Of a stretch of DNA of 64,000 bases, positions 25,305 to 34,014 are shown piece after piece. The stretch comes from JALRHH01 sp964638875. GTDB lineage: Bacteria > Patescibacteriota > Saccharimonadia > Saccharimonadales > JALRHH01. The notes below the pieces were generated by a model. The model saw only the letters and a program-made list of their open reading frames with translations, did not search any database and was not told the DNA's origin. A program made the position numbers and the translations under genes. The stretch covers positions 1-64,000 of the forward strand of contig CAZXBL010000001.1 in NCBI GenBank assembly GCA_964638875.1, given 5' to 3'. Every line of letters begins with the position of its first letter. The stretch's first letter is position 1.

Positions 25305-27065
25305 ATGAGAACATTGGCGAAAGAATCAATCGACCAAATTGGAAAAGAAATAACTCTAAAAGGTTGGGTAGAGTCACGTCGCGACCATGGCGGATTAATT
25401 TTTATTGATCTGCGCGACCACACTGACATAGTTCAATTAGTAATCCGACCAGATAATGCTGAGGCATTCGAGGTAGCAGAGCAGTTGCGTGACGAGTTCG
25501 TCATTAGCGCTACTGGTACCGTGTCGGAACGTGGTGAGGGGCTCAAGAACCCTAATATTCCAACAGGGGAAATTGAAGTAATACTTAACATGTTAAGTAT
25601 ACTCAACAGGGCAGAACCTATGCCGATTCAGATGCGGGGTGATCAGATCAGTAGCGAAGAACAACGCCTGAAGTACCGTTTCCTTGACCTCCGCCGTGAC
25701 AAGATGCAGTCTATGCTCAAATCCCGCGCCAAGTATCACAGCTTTATGCGTAACTACATGGAGGAACATGAATTTACAGAAGTAACAACACCAGTCTTGG
25801 CGAACAGTAGCCCGGAAGGTGCGCGTGACTTTTTGATCCCTTCTCGCCTCCACCCCGGCAAATTTTATGCGTTGCCACAGGCCCCACAGCAGTTCAAGCA
25901 ACTGTTGATGGTTGGCGGAGTGCCACGCTACTATCAGCTAGCTACCTGTTTCCGTGATGAAGACCCCCGCGCAGACCGCCTGTATGGTGAATTCTATCAG
26001 TTGGATCTTGAGATGTCCTTTGTTGAAGATGGCGAAGAAGTCCGTTCCATGATGGAACCACTTATTAAACAGCTGGTAACTGATTTTGCTGACAAGAAAC
26101 TCCTCAGTGATGAAGTCCCTCGTATTCCGTACCAAGAAGCCATGGACCGTTATGGTTCGGACAAACCTGACTTACGCTTTGGGATGGAACTAATTGACCT
26201 CACTGAAGATCTAAAAGCCAGCGAATTTGGTGTGTTTAAGAATCCTATCGCATCCGGAGGGGCAGTAAAAGCTATCTGTGTCAAAGGTGCGAGCGAACTT
26301 TCTCGTTCACAGATTGATAGCTTTACTGAAATTGCTAAATCAGAAGGAGCAGGTGGCCTTGCCTACATTACTTATGAAAACGGCGAAGTTAAGTCCCCTA
26401 TTGCCAAGTTCCTGAAGGACGAAGAACTCCAAGCTATCCAGTCTAAGATGGGTGCCACAGATGGTGACACCGTGTTCTTTGGTGCCGATACGCGCGAAAA
26501 GGTGAACAAGGTTCTTGGACGTCTCCGCAGCGAGTTTGCTGATCATTTTGAGCTTAAGGATCCGAATGTTGTGGCACTAGCGTGGGTGGTAGATTTTCCA
26601 TTCTACGAATGGGATGCCAGCGCCGATAAACTGGACTTCGGCCACAACCCGTTCTCCATGCCAAAAGGCGGCCTTGAGGCACTCCGATCAGAAGACAAAG
26701 TTGGTATTTTGGCAGATCAATATGACATGGTAGCTAACGGCTACGAAATTTGTTCCGGTGGCGTCCGTAACCACAATCCGGAGGTGTTATATGAGGCATT
26801 TGGCGTGTTAGGCTATGATCGTAACTATGTAGACTCGCGATTTGGCGGTATGATTAACGCTTTCAAATACGGCGCACCACCACACGCTGGTTGCGCCTTC
26901 GGCACAGACCGACTATTTATGGTGCTTATGAGTGAAGAAAATGTCCGTGAAGTCGTAGCCTTCCCCAAAAACGGCTCTGGTGTGGACCTCATGATGAACT
27001 CCCCCAGCCCCGTTGACCCCACTCAACTCGAAGAACTCAACGTCGAAACAACAGTCGAAGAATAA
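25305..27065 (+). CDS. aspS: Aspartyl-tRNA synthetase
   Basis: 586 residues, full-length bacterial type: N-terminal OB anticodon-binding domain (LKGWVESRRDHGGLIFIDLRDH), class II motif 2 (YQLATCFRDEDPRADRLYGEFYQLD), the GAD insertion domain (about residues 280-400) and motif 3 (PHAGCAFGTDRLFMVLM). It charges tRNA-Asp, possibly also tRNA-Asn if the genome has GatCAB; the sequence alone does not decide this. An AGGACC Shine-Dalgarno lies upstream. Confidence 0.97.
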   Translation: MRTLAKESIDQIGKEITLKGWVESRRDHGGLIFIDLRDHTDIVQLVIRPDNAEAFEVAEQLRDEFVISATGTVSERGEGLKNPNIPTGEIEVILNMLSILNRAEPMPIQMRGDQISSEEQRLKYRFLDLRRDKMQSMLKSRAKYHSFMRNYMEEHEFTEVTTPVLANSSPEGARDFLIPSRLHPGKFYALPQAPQQFKQLLMVGGVPRYYQLATCFRDEDPRADRLYGEFYQLDLEMSFVEDGEEVRSMMEPLIKQLVTDFADKKLLSDEVPRIPYQEAMDRYGSDKPDLRFGMELIDLTEDLKASEFGVFKNPIASGGAVKAICVKGASELSRSQIDSFTEIAKSEGAGGLAYITYENGEVKSPIAKFLKDEELQAIQSKMGATDGDTVFFGADTREKVNKVLGRLRSEFADHFELKDPNVVALAWVVDFPFYEWDASADKLDFGHNPFSMPKGGLEALRSEDKVGILADQYDMVANGYEICSGGVRNHNPEVLYEAFGVLGYDRNYVDSRFGGMINAFKYGAPPHAGCAFGTDRLFMVLMSEENVREVVAFPKNGSGVDLMMNSPSPVDPTQLEELNVETTVEE

Positions 27066-27066
27066 T

Positions 27067-27660
27067 ATGCAAGAAAAGATAGACAGCTTCAGGCAACACG
27101 TTACCGAGGCATCATCTAATCCTAACTTTGTACATCACATGTGGTTCATTAAGTGGCATTTAGAAATTGTGGAACGTATTGCTGAGGAGCTCCTTGTAAA
27201 ATACCCTGATGCAGATAAGGATCTAGTTCGTGTGATGGTTTGGCTACACGACTACGGAAAGATATTGGACTTTGACCGCCAGTATGAAGTCACCTTATCT
27301 GAGGGCGCTAAGAAACTCCTTGAAATCGGCTTCGAAAACGAATTTGTGAAAAAGGCCGTAAGCAATATCGAAATACTTGATAAAAAGATGGAGCTGGATA
27401 TTGCTCAGACGTCTATCGAGGTTCAAATTGTATCCTCTGCCGACGGCTGTTCACACATAGTGGGTCCTTTTATGTATCTGTGGTGGTATGAAAATGCAAA
27501 TAAACCATTTGAGGAACTAATGAGTGGCAATCTGAGAAAACTGACCAAAGACTGGGATCGCAAAATCGTTTTACCTGAAGCTCGTGCCGCATTCAAAAAG
27601 TACCAGAATGTAACGGCAGTCCAAAATGGCGCCTTGCCAGAAAAATTTCTAGAAGCTTAA
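27067..27660 (+). CDS. HD-domain phosphohydrolase-like protein
   Basis: 197 residues from the ATG at 27067, one base after the aspS stop. An HD fold is indicated by HHMWFIKWHLEIVERIAEEL, VMVWLHDYGKILDFDR (His-Asp pair) and SSADGCSHI with a distal Asp. HD proteins hydrolyse phosphomonoesters or nucleotides with divalent metal. A GGGSG-type regulatory domain is absent. It is probably co-transcribed with aspS. Substrate unknown. Confidence 0.8.
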   Translation: MQEKIDSFRQHVTEASSNPNFVHHMWFIKWHLEIVERIAEELLVKYPDADKDLVRVMVWLHDYGKILDFDRQYEVTLSEGAKKLLEIGFENEFVKKAVSNIEILDKKMELDIAQTSIEVQIVSSADGCSHIVGPFMYLWWYENANKPFEELMSGNLRKLTKDWDRKIVLPEARAAFKKYQNVTAVQNGALPEKFLEA

Positions 27661-27688
27661 GCTTTAGAACATGTACAATAAGTAATCT

Positions 27689-29230
27689 ATGACGCAGCAG
27701 GAAGCTTTGGCTATTATGGAATCTGGGCAGTCAGTGCTTTTGACGGGCGCTGCTGGTACAGGTAAGACGTACCTTATGAATGAGTTTATTCGGCGTGCTA
27801 AAAAACGCCGTAAAAGTATTGCGGTGACTGCAACCACAGGCCTCGCTGCCACACATCTAAATGGCGCGACTATTCACGCATGGGCGGGTATTGGTGTGCA
27901 CGACGAGTTACCCAGCTTGTTCTTTCAAAAGCTTGGCAAGCAGCGACAAACTTTGATTGCGAAAGCCGACATTCTGATCATTGACGAGATTAGTATGCTG
28001 CACGACTACCGTTTGGACATGATTGAAGAAGTCACGCGAAAAGTTCGTGGCAATGACAAGCCCTTTGGTGGTTTGCAGGTTATCCTTGTAGGTGATTTCT
28101 TCCAATTGCCTCCTGTTAATCGCCGTGACAGCCGTGAAGGTAGCTTTGTGCTGAGTTCTAACACCTGGCAAGGGTCTAATTTTACTGTCTGTTATCTGGA
28201 GCAGCAATATCGTCAAAGTGATGATGACGCGTACGCGCAGATTCTGAATGGTATCCGTGTGGGTGTACTGACGCGCAACCAGCTGGCCTCACTACAGAAA
28301 CGAATTGATGTGGTACTGGATCCTTTCCAGCCACGAACCAGGCTGCTAACAACAAATGTTGATGTTGATCGCATCAATGATGCAGAATTAGAGCGGCTCG
28401 ACGGCGATGTATACGAATACGCAATGGAAACCACAGGCGGCAAACGTTTCGTTGAACAACTGAGTCGGTCATGCCTGGCTCCAGAAGTGCTATTTCTGAA
28501 AAAGGGTGCGCACGTGATGTGTATCAAAAATAGCCAGAACGGCAGATACGCCAATGGTACGCTCGGTATAGTAACCGGTTTTGATGACGATGATTACCCG
28601 ATTCTGAAACTTAATAACGGCAAAACAATTACGATGATGCCCGATACCTGGGAGTTAATTGATGGCGACAAGCGCCGCGCGACGTTAAGACAACTGCCGC
28701 TACGGTTAGCGTGGGCGATTACGGTCCACAAGAGCCAGGGAATGACACTAGACGGCGCGCACATTGATCTGCGACGTGCGTTTGTAGAAGGTATGGGCTA
28801 TGTCGCATTATCCCGGGTTAAAAGTATGCAGCAATTAGCGCTAGACGGGCTGAATGGTATGGCGCTGAAAACCAGTCCATTAGCGCGAAGTATTGACTCA
28901 GAACTCCGTTCCAGAAGCCAAACAGCGCTAGACGAATTCGCCGCAGTCATAGCTAAATGGAAGCAAGACGAAGAAAAAAGAAAGAATGAACCAGAGCCAA
29001 AAGAGGACGAAAAACCAAAAACCGATTGGTCAGAAAAACTCGCCAAAATGCGCGAAGAACACCCAAACGCCTACATGCCGTGGAAAGAATTCGATGACGA
29101 AGAACTAAAGAAACTATTCGAAAAAGGCACCACACTTAACATGTTAACTAAACAATTTGGTCGTCACCCCGGCAGCATTAAAAAGCGCCTAGAAAAACAC
29201 TACGGCGAAGATGTTCAGATAAAGAAGTAG
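27689..29230 (+). CDS. Pif1/RecD-like ATP-dependent DNA helicase
   Basis: 513 residues. SF1B motifs: Walker A VLLTGAAGTGKTYLMNEF, Ia TTGLAATHLNGATIHAW, II LIIDEISMLHDYRLDMI, III QVILVGDFFQLPPV, and motifs V/VI near AITVHKSQGMTLDGAHIDL and GYVALSRVKS. After an acidic/basic linker (about 425-460) there is a C-terminal helix-turn-helix-like segment, LFEKGTTLNMLTKQFGRHPGSI. 5'-3' DNA helicase for repair or fork restart. TACAAT lies 9 nt upstream of the ATG. Confidence 0.92.
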   Translation: MTQQEALAIMESGQSVLLTGAAGTGKTYLMNEFIRRAKKRRKSIAVTATTGLAATHLNGATIHAWAGIGVHDELPSLFFQKLGKQRQTLIAKADILIIDEISMLHDYRLDMIEEVTRKVRGNDKPFGGLQVILVGDFFQLPPVNRRDSREGSFVLSSNTWQGSNFTVCYLEQQYRQSDDDAYAQILNGIRVGVLTRNQLASLQKRIDVVLDPFQPRTRLLTTNVDVDRINDAELERLDGDVYEYAMETTGGKRFVEQLSRSCLAPEVLFLKKGAHVMCIKNSQNGRYANGTLGIVTGFDDDDYPILKLNNGKTITMMPDTWELIDGDKRRATLRQLPLRLAWAITVHKSQGMTLDGAHIDLRRAFVEGMGYVALSRVKSMQQLALDGLNGMALKTSPLARSIDSELRSRSQTALDEFAAVIAKWKQDEEKRKNEPEPKEDEKPKTDWSEKLAKMREEHPNAYMPWKEFDDEELKKLFEKGTTLNMLTKQFGRHPGSIKKRLEKHYGEDVQIKK

Positions 29231-29243
29231 TATAATTTTAGTT

Positions 29244-29618
29244 ATGAAGAAACAGATCTCAACCAATAAGGCTCCTTCTGCACCAGCGATGATGTCTCAG
29301 GCTATCGTGGGTGGTGATACTGTTTATGTAGCAGGACAAGTTCATGCTGATCTGGAGTGGAAACTCGTCGGCAATACTGTTGCTGAAAAAGTTGCACAAA
29401 TCATGCAAAATATCTCTGTAATTCTGGAAGCTGCCGATGCATCGTTGAACGATGTTGCAAAAGTCGTCATCTATCTTACGGATATGACACAACTTAAAGA
29501 ACTAAACGAAGTCTACCCAACGTACTTCAAAGAACCGCTTCCAGTTCGCGAAGCAATCGGCGTCCACGCTTTACCTCTCGGTGCAACCATTGAGATAAGC
29601 GTAGTAGCCGTAAAGTAG
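29244..29618 (+). CDS. ridA: RidA family enamine/imine deaminase
   Basis: 124 residues. Typical YjgF/YER057c fold: APAMMSQAIVGGDTVYVAGQV, VAQIMQNISVILEAADASLNDVAKVVIYLTDM and the end PVREAIGVHALPLGATIEIS; the usual catalytic Arg region RPARxxV appears as PVREAIGV, so Arg is retained. It would hydrolyse reactive 2-aminoacrylate. TATAAT (29231-29236) lies 7 nt before the ATG, and a strong terminator follows. Confidence 0.88.
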   Translation: MKKQISTNKAPSAPAMMSQAIVGGDTVYVAGQVHADLEWKLVGNTVAEKVAQIMQNISVILEAADASLNDVAKVVIYLTDMTQLKELNEVYPTYFKEPLPVREAIGVHALPLGATIEISVVAVK

Positions 29619-29624
29619 CCGCCA

Positions 29625-29659
29625 AATAGAATAGCGCTCGTGATGAGCGCTATTCTATT
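29625..29659. terminator. Bidirectional terminator hairpin
   Basis: AATAGAATAGCGCTC (29625-29639) and GAGCGCTATTCTATT (29645-29659) form a perfect 15-bp stem with a 5-nt loop between ridA and the convergent small membrane gene. Confidence 0.8.
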
Positions 29660-29661
29660 GC

Positions 29662-29841
29662 CTACCAGCCAAAGGCTTGGGCGAGGATCCAGATTGATCC
29701 GGCTGTTGCCAGAAAGAACAATCCTAGGCCAACTGGTGAACCCCAGCTGAACCATGAGCCCCACGAGCGCCAGTGCTTGAGGTGATCCTCGTAGTTCCAG
29801 CCGTGCTGGTCTTGAATTTCCTCTTTTGTCATTTTTGACAT
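29662..29841 (-). CDS. Small single-pass membrane protein
   Basis: 59 residues from the ATG at 29841, which has AGGAG 7 nt upstream; longer in-frame starts lack this site. MTKEEIQDQHGWNYEDHLKH is a charged front, then WGSWFSWGSPVGLGLFFLATAGSIWIL forms one transmembrane helix preceded by an aromatic belt. I recognise no family. Confidence 0.7.
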   Translation of the reverse strand: MSKMTKEEIQDQHGWNYEDHLKHWRSWGSWFSWGSPVGLGLFFLATAGSIWILAQAFGW

Positions 29842-29973
29842 AAGATGACTCCTACTTAAATTTGTAAAGAGCCGTTGGTCGTAGCATGTGTGTCTGGATA
29901 TGTTGTTCGCATGAACGGTACTGCGCATATCCGCTGCTGACGCTACGTTATCTATATTTAACTATAAAGTGGG

Positions 29974-30639
29974 CTATTGTCCAAGGATGCTGACAGAGCG
30001 GGCGATTATGAGCGCCACGATTGATACAGAAACAAGTGCCTGGATACCCATGAGTAGCTTCGCCTGGTATGAGAGTGGGCGGGCATCGGCGGGCGCAAAA
30101 TTAATCGCATTAGTTATAGAGAGGTATAGGTAGTCTGGGAAAGCGGGCTGCCAGCCCTTAAATCCCTGGCTAAGATCTTGCTGCGTAAATTGAAAGTCTT
30201 TATCATGTTTGGACCACTTTTTACCAGATAAGCCGGGGCTGTCAATCTCCCAGTACCATAGCGCGAACACAATGACGTTAGTCAAGAAAATAGCAATTGC
30301 CGAGGCAAGTAGATTGTACCCATCAATAAGGTTGCTTTCAGTAATGAGCAGACGCAGTACGATGATCACAGAACTGATGTTCTCTACAGAGATAAGGCCC
30401 AGCATTACAAACGAGAGTGTACGATACAATGATCGCTTTAATGCTTCGGGGTGGCGAGCGCTCAGTCCTAGAAGAGTCACCAACACAAGCTCACTAATAA
30501 TAATAAGTGGGTGTGGCCCATAGGATAAGTCGCCACTGGTAACCCATGTACTTACCTGTAATGCAATCGCGACATACAGTACAAATTGAGCAAGAAATAG
30601 CTCGCCTCTTGAAACATGGGGAAGTTTTGAAGTAAACAT
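29974..30639 (-). CDS. Polytopic membrane protein, DUF1345-like
   Basis: 221 residues from the ATG at 30639, which has TATTAT 7 nt upstream and TCGACA 17 nt further (leaderless promoter, minus strand). About six transmembrane helices; the C-terminal part DYLYLSITNAINFAPADARPLS then a final helix resembles the pore-like region of DUF1345 proteins (two-pore-channel-like). A cytoplasmic loop at about 140-165 is charged (KKWSKHDKDFQF). Ion transport is possible but unproven. Confidence 0.65.
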   Translation of the reverse strand: MFTSKLPHVSRGELFLAQFVLYVAIALQVSTWVTSGDLSYGPHPLIIISELVLVTLLGLSARHPEALKRSLYRTLSFVMLGLISVENISSVIIVLRLLITESNLIDGYNLLASAIAIFLTNVIVFALWYWEIDSPGLSGKKWSKHDKDFQFTQQDLSQGFKGWQPAFPDYLYLSITNAINFAPADARPLSYQAKLLMGIQALVSVSIVALIIARSVSILGQ

Positions 30640-30655
30640 TACCGTAATAATAGCG

Positions 30656-31285
30656 CTACAACGGTTCGTTGTCGAGGCTACGCCAGAGGTACCAGCTGGC
30701 AACAGATTGGTAGGGCGTCCAGCCATTTGTTAACGCTAGCTCGTGCATTTCAGGTGGCTTTGGGAGGTCTGGAAGATCATAGAGTTGCATCATTGCTTTT
30801 CTGATCCCTAAATCACCGGTTGGCAAGATGTCTAATCTGCCAAGTGAAAACATCATGAACATATGGGCAGACCACTCGCCGATACCTTTGACTGCCACAA
30901 GCTGCTCAATAACAGTAGGGTTGGGCAAAGTAGCAATATCGTCGAGGTCTAATCTGCCATCGATAATGTGCTTTGCAAGATCTTTGATGTAGCTTGCCTT
31001 GGGATAACTACAGCCAATTTTTCGCAAGGCCTCTGTTTCTGTTACTAGAATCTGTGCTGGTGTCGGCATGGAACCACCAAATAGGTCGAGAAATCTTTGG
31101 TAAATTGTTGCAGCCGCTTTCACTGACAACTGCTGCCCGATGATTGATCTAACAAGCTGTCGATAGTAATCAGTGTGGGGCGTAAGCTGACACGGTCCAT
31201 GCGTGCTTACGAGGGTTGCCAATACTGGGTCGGCAGAACTGAGTTTACGCTCTGCTTCCGAAAGGGTACTTCGCCAGTTACTCAT
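30656..31285 (-). CDS. DNA-3-methyladenine glycosylase II-like protein
   Basis: 209 residues from the ATG at 31285, preferred because TACACT (31293-31298, minus strand) lies 7 nt before it. HhH-GPD fold: YYRQLVRSIIGQQLSVKAAATIY, helix-hairpin-helix VAVKGIGEWSAHMFMMFSLG and the catalytic Asp in LPTGDLGIRKA. It would excise alkylated purines (AlkA type). The promoter region is shared with the divergent gene at 31341. Confidence 0.88.
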   Translation of the reverse strand: MSNWRSTLSEAERKLSSADPVLATLVSTHGPCQLTPHTDYYRQLVRSIIGQQLSVKAAATIYQRFLDLFGGSMPTPAQILVTETEALRKIGCSYPKASYIKDLAKHIIDGRLDLDDIATLPNPTVIEQLVAVKGIGEWSAHMFMMFSLGRLDILPTGDLGIRKAMMQLYDLPDLPKPPEMHELALTNGWTPYQSVASWYLWRSLDNEPL

Positions 31286-31305
31286 ATCATTTAGTGTATG
31301 CCATT

Positions 31306-31335
31306 TTGACATGAGTTCTAAACCTGAGATACTTT
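31306..31335 (+). promoter_or_regulatory. Leaderless promoter of the gene at 31341
   Basis: Perfect TTGACA (31306-31311), 18 nt, TACTTT (31330-31335), 5 nt to ATG 31341. It overlaps the divergent promoter of the AlkA-like gene. Confidence 0.55.
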
Positions 31336-31340
31336 TAGGT

Positions 31341-31754
31341 ATGCAAAATCAACTGACGCCGAGTCAATCTAACCTGCAACAATCTGGCAGTAACCTTCAG
31401 CAGAATAATGGTAATTTGCAGCAGAACAGTACCCCGACTACTTCATCAGACGTTTCTACTACATTGAGTCAGAATGCCCCAACTACAAGTCTGCAGGTGC
31501 AAGCTGCTAAAACGGACCCCACAGTACCTTCCCAAACCTACCTACCAGGTTCACCGGCAAGTGTCTGGGTTGTACCCATCGCATTTGCAGTTGCTGTCGT
31601 AGTGGCGATAGCTATTTGGTCACGTCTTCGTCTCGAAGAAGTAGTTGTTGAGGAAGAAGCCCCATTATTAGCCGAGCCTCCAAAGCCAAAAAACACCTCC
31701 AAGCCCAAAGCAGGTAAAAAAACTACTCGCCGCAAACGCCAGAACAAACGTTAA
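31341..31754 (+). CDS. Gln/Ser-rich membrane protein with basic C-terminal tail
   Basis: 137 residues from the promoter-proximal ATG at 31341. The first 70 residues are Gln, Asn, Ser and Thr rich, with repeated NLQQ units; one transmembrane helix at about 75-94 (VWVVPIAFAVAVVVAIAIW); then an acidic patch and a Lys/Arg-rich tail KPKAGKKTTRRKRQNKR. The likely topology is N-terminus outside, basic tail inside. The tail could bind DNA, RNA or acidic lipids; no family recognised. Confidence 0.75.
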   Translation: MQNQLTPSQSNLQQSGSNLQQNNGNLQQNSTPTTSSDVSTTLSQNAPTTSLQVQAAKTDPTVPSQTYLPGSPASVWVVPIAFAVAVVVAIAIWSRLRLEEVVVEEEAPLLAEPPKPKNTSKPKAGKKTTRRKRQNKR

Positions 31755-31816
31755 CAGTGCTAAACGTGATAAACTGAATACAAGTAGCATAAGCGTTTAT
31801 AACAGATACATAATTT

Positions 31817-33997
31817 ATGGCAAAAGAACGAAAACAAGACTTGGCTGGTCCTGAAGAAGAGTCACTTGAGCAACGCGTGGACGAGATGCTCGATATTAGT
31901 GTGCCGGACGAAAAACCAACTGTAGAAAGACCTGCTGCGAAATCAGTTTCAATTTCTATTACACATGCCGATGAACCTGCCCCTGAGACAGACACGGCGT
32001 TAGCAGAGGCAATTGAAAAAACCAATGAGCAACTGGCTCAGGAAGTAGGAACCGCTCCACTAGTGGATGAACCGAAGCCAAAACAGGCCGCAAAAAAGGT
32101 AAATGTGGTTCATGACGAGCCAGAGGCGCCCGTACTAACCGAACCAGAAGTTGAGTCAGACTCAAGCTCTGAAGAACCAGCAGTTGAAGAGGCTGAAGCT
32201 CCCTCAGAAGACCAGCCGATAGCAGAAGAAAAGTCTGCCGAAATTGACTCAACTGCAACAGTCGGGGAATTAATGGAAACTACTTCACCGCTAGAAGCAG
32301 AATTAGAGTCAGCTGAAACCGACCAAGCAGTATCCGATATTATTGCTAAAGAAAGCGATGAGTTGCTTTCCGTACAGGATGCATCTATCCCGACACCACC
32401 AGTAAAAGCCAGTAAAAAGGACAAAAAAGGCACCCCAAGTTTATTTAGTCTGATTCTAAGGAGCCCATCTTTCCGTTGGACAATGTTCATACTGATCGTA
32501 ATTGGGTTAGTGGTAGCCGGGGCATACCCCAAGACTCGCTATTACGCGCTTAACAAGGCGGGTGTTCGTAGCAATGCATCAGTCACTATTACCGATCAAA
32601 GTACCCTCAGACCACTCAAGAACGTTAAGGTTACTCTTGCAGGGCAAACAGTTATGTCAGATGAAAAAGGTAAAGCAAGTCTATCAAAGTTGGTTCTGGG
32701 GCCCACGGAGCTTGTCATTGAAAAACGGGCGTATGCCACCGAAAAACAAACGGTTACCGTTGGGTGGGGTAATAACCCTCTCACTGACGTCACATTAAAA
32801 CCTCAGGGAGCGCAGTATACATTCCAGGTTAACGACGTGTTCTCTGGCCTACCAATTGTTGAGGTAGAAGCAAGTGTCGGTGAACTATCGGCAACAGCAA
32901 ATGACAAAGGTGAGATCAAACTCGCCCTGGATCAAATAGAAAGTGACGAAGTGGACGTTGTATTCAAGGCGCAAGGCTACCGACAATTTACACACAAATT
33001 AATTCTTACGACCAAACAACCGACCACCATCACACTAACACCCTCAAAACAGCTCGCCTTCGTATCAAAGCGATCCGGTGTGTATGATCTATATAAAATT
33101 GATGCTGACGGCAAGAACGAAGCATTGGTCCTTAAGGGAACTGGTAAGGAATCAGGTGATATTTCTCTCTTCCAGCATCCAGCTGGTGATGCCGTGATTC
33201 TGCTGTCTACCCGTGAAGGAACATTTGGGGTTGATGGCGTGCTGAAACAAACATTGACGTATGTTAATCTCAAAAACAATTCAACAAGAGCAGTAACTAC
33301 CTCCTCGCAAATCAAGGCAATTGATTGGGTTGGGACGCGGCTGGTATATGTTGTGCTTGATGATAACGCAGCCCAGGACAGCACCAGTCGGTACAAACTA
33401 ATGAGTTACGACTATATATCGGGTGATAACCGTCAGCTCGCAGCCACTAACTACTTTAATAATGTTGTATCGATGGGCGGGCGTATTTACTATGCGCCAG
33501 CTAGCGCTTATCAAAATGGCGTCAATGTAGGGGTCTTCGCGGCCCATGCTGACGGAAGTGGCAAAGAAGTCATCCTCGATAAAGAAGCTTGGAATATGTT
33601 CAGAACAAGTCGTGACACCATCACGATTGCAGTAGAGCAAGAATGGTACAGCTTTAAACAAGGCGCTTCTAAGCCTGAGAAACTATCTGGCCAGCCAAAC
33701 GAAACAACCTCACGTCTATACGTAGACAGCCCTAATGCAAAACACAGCATTTGGATTGATAACCGAGACGGTAAGGGCACGTTAGTCCTATACAATGCGG
33801 ACAAGAATGCTGAAGACGTAGTAGTCTCAGATAACGGTGTCGGCGGTCCAATTCGCTGGCTCAATAATTCAGTGTTTGTGTACAGGGTTTCAAATAGTCG
33901 TGAGACAGCCGATTACGTATTAAGTACGAATGGTGGATCACCAAAGAAAATTGTGGATGTCACCAATGCAAACGGTATCGATCGCTGGGCAAATTAG
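31817..33997 (+). CDS. Large membrane protein with acidic N-terminus and beta-propeller
   Basis: 726 residues. Residues 1-190 are acidic, Pro/Glu/Ser-rich and probably disordered in the cytoplasm; a transmembrane helix lies at about 216-235 (MFILIVIGLVVAGAYP); then two beta-sandwich modules of carboxypeptidase-regulatory type (SVTITDQSTLRPLKNVKVTL and FQVNDVFSGLPIVEVEA), and from about residue 410 a TolB/DPP-IV-like propeller (LAFVSKRSGVYDLYKIDADG, TSRYKLMSYDYISGD). No catalytic triad seen. Perhaps a surface scaffold or sensor. Confidence 0.75.
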   Translation: MAKERKQDLAGPEEESLEQRVDEMLDISVPDEKPTVERPAAKSVSISITHADEPAPETDTALAEAIEKTNEQLAQEVGTAPLVDEPKPKQAAKKVNVVHDEPEAPVLTEPEVESDSSSEEPAVEEAEAPSEDQPIAEEKSAEIDSTATVGELMETTSPLEAELESAETDQAVSDIIAKESDELLSVQDASIPTPPVKASKKDKKGTPSLFSLILRSPSFRWTMFILIVIGLVVAGAYPKTRYYALNKAGVRSNASVTITDQSTLRPLKNVKVTLAGQTVMSDEKGKASLSKLVLGPTELVIEKRAYATEKQTVTVGWGNNPLTDVTLKPQGAQYTFQVNDVFSGLPIVEVEASVGELSATANDKGEIKLALDQIESDEVDVVFKAQGYRQFTHKLILTTKQPTTITLTPSKQLAFVSKRSGVYDLYKIDADGKNEALVLKGTGKESGDISLFQHPAGDAVILLSTREGTFGVDGVLKQTLTYVNLKNNSTRAVTTSSQIKAIDWVGTRLVYVVLDDNAAQDSTSRYKLMSYDYISGDNRQLAATNYFNNVVSMGGRIYYAPASAYQNGVNVGVFAAHADGSGKEVILDKEAWNMFRTSRDTITIAVEQEWYSFKQGASKPEKLSGQPNETTSRLYVDSPNAKHSIWIDNRDGKGTLVLYNADKNAEDVVVSDNGVGGPIRWLNNSVFVYRVSNSRETADYVLSTNGGSPKKIVDVTNANGIDRWAN

Positions 33998-34014
33998 CAT
34001 AAAATAAAGGCTAC

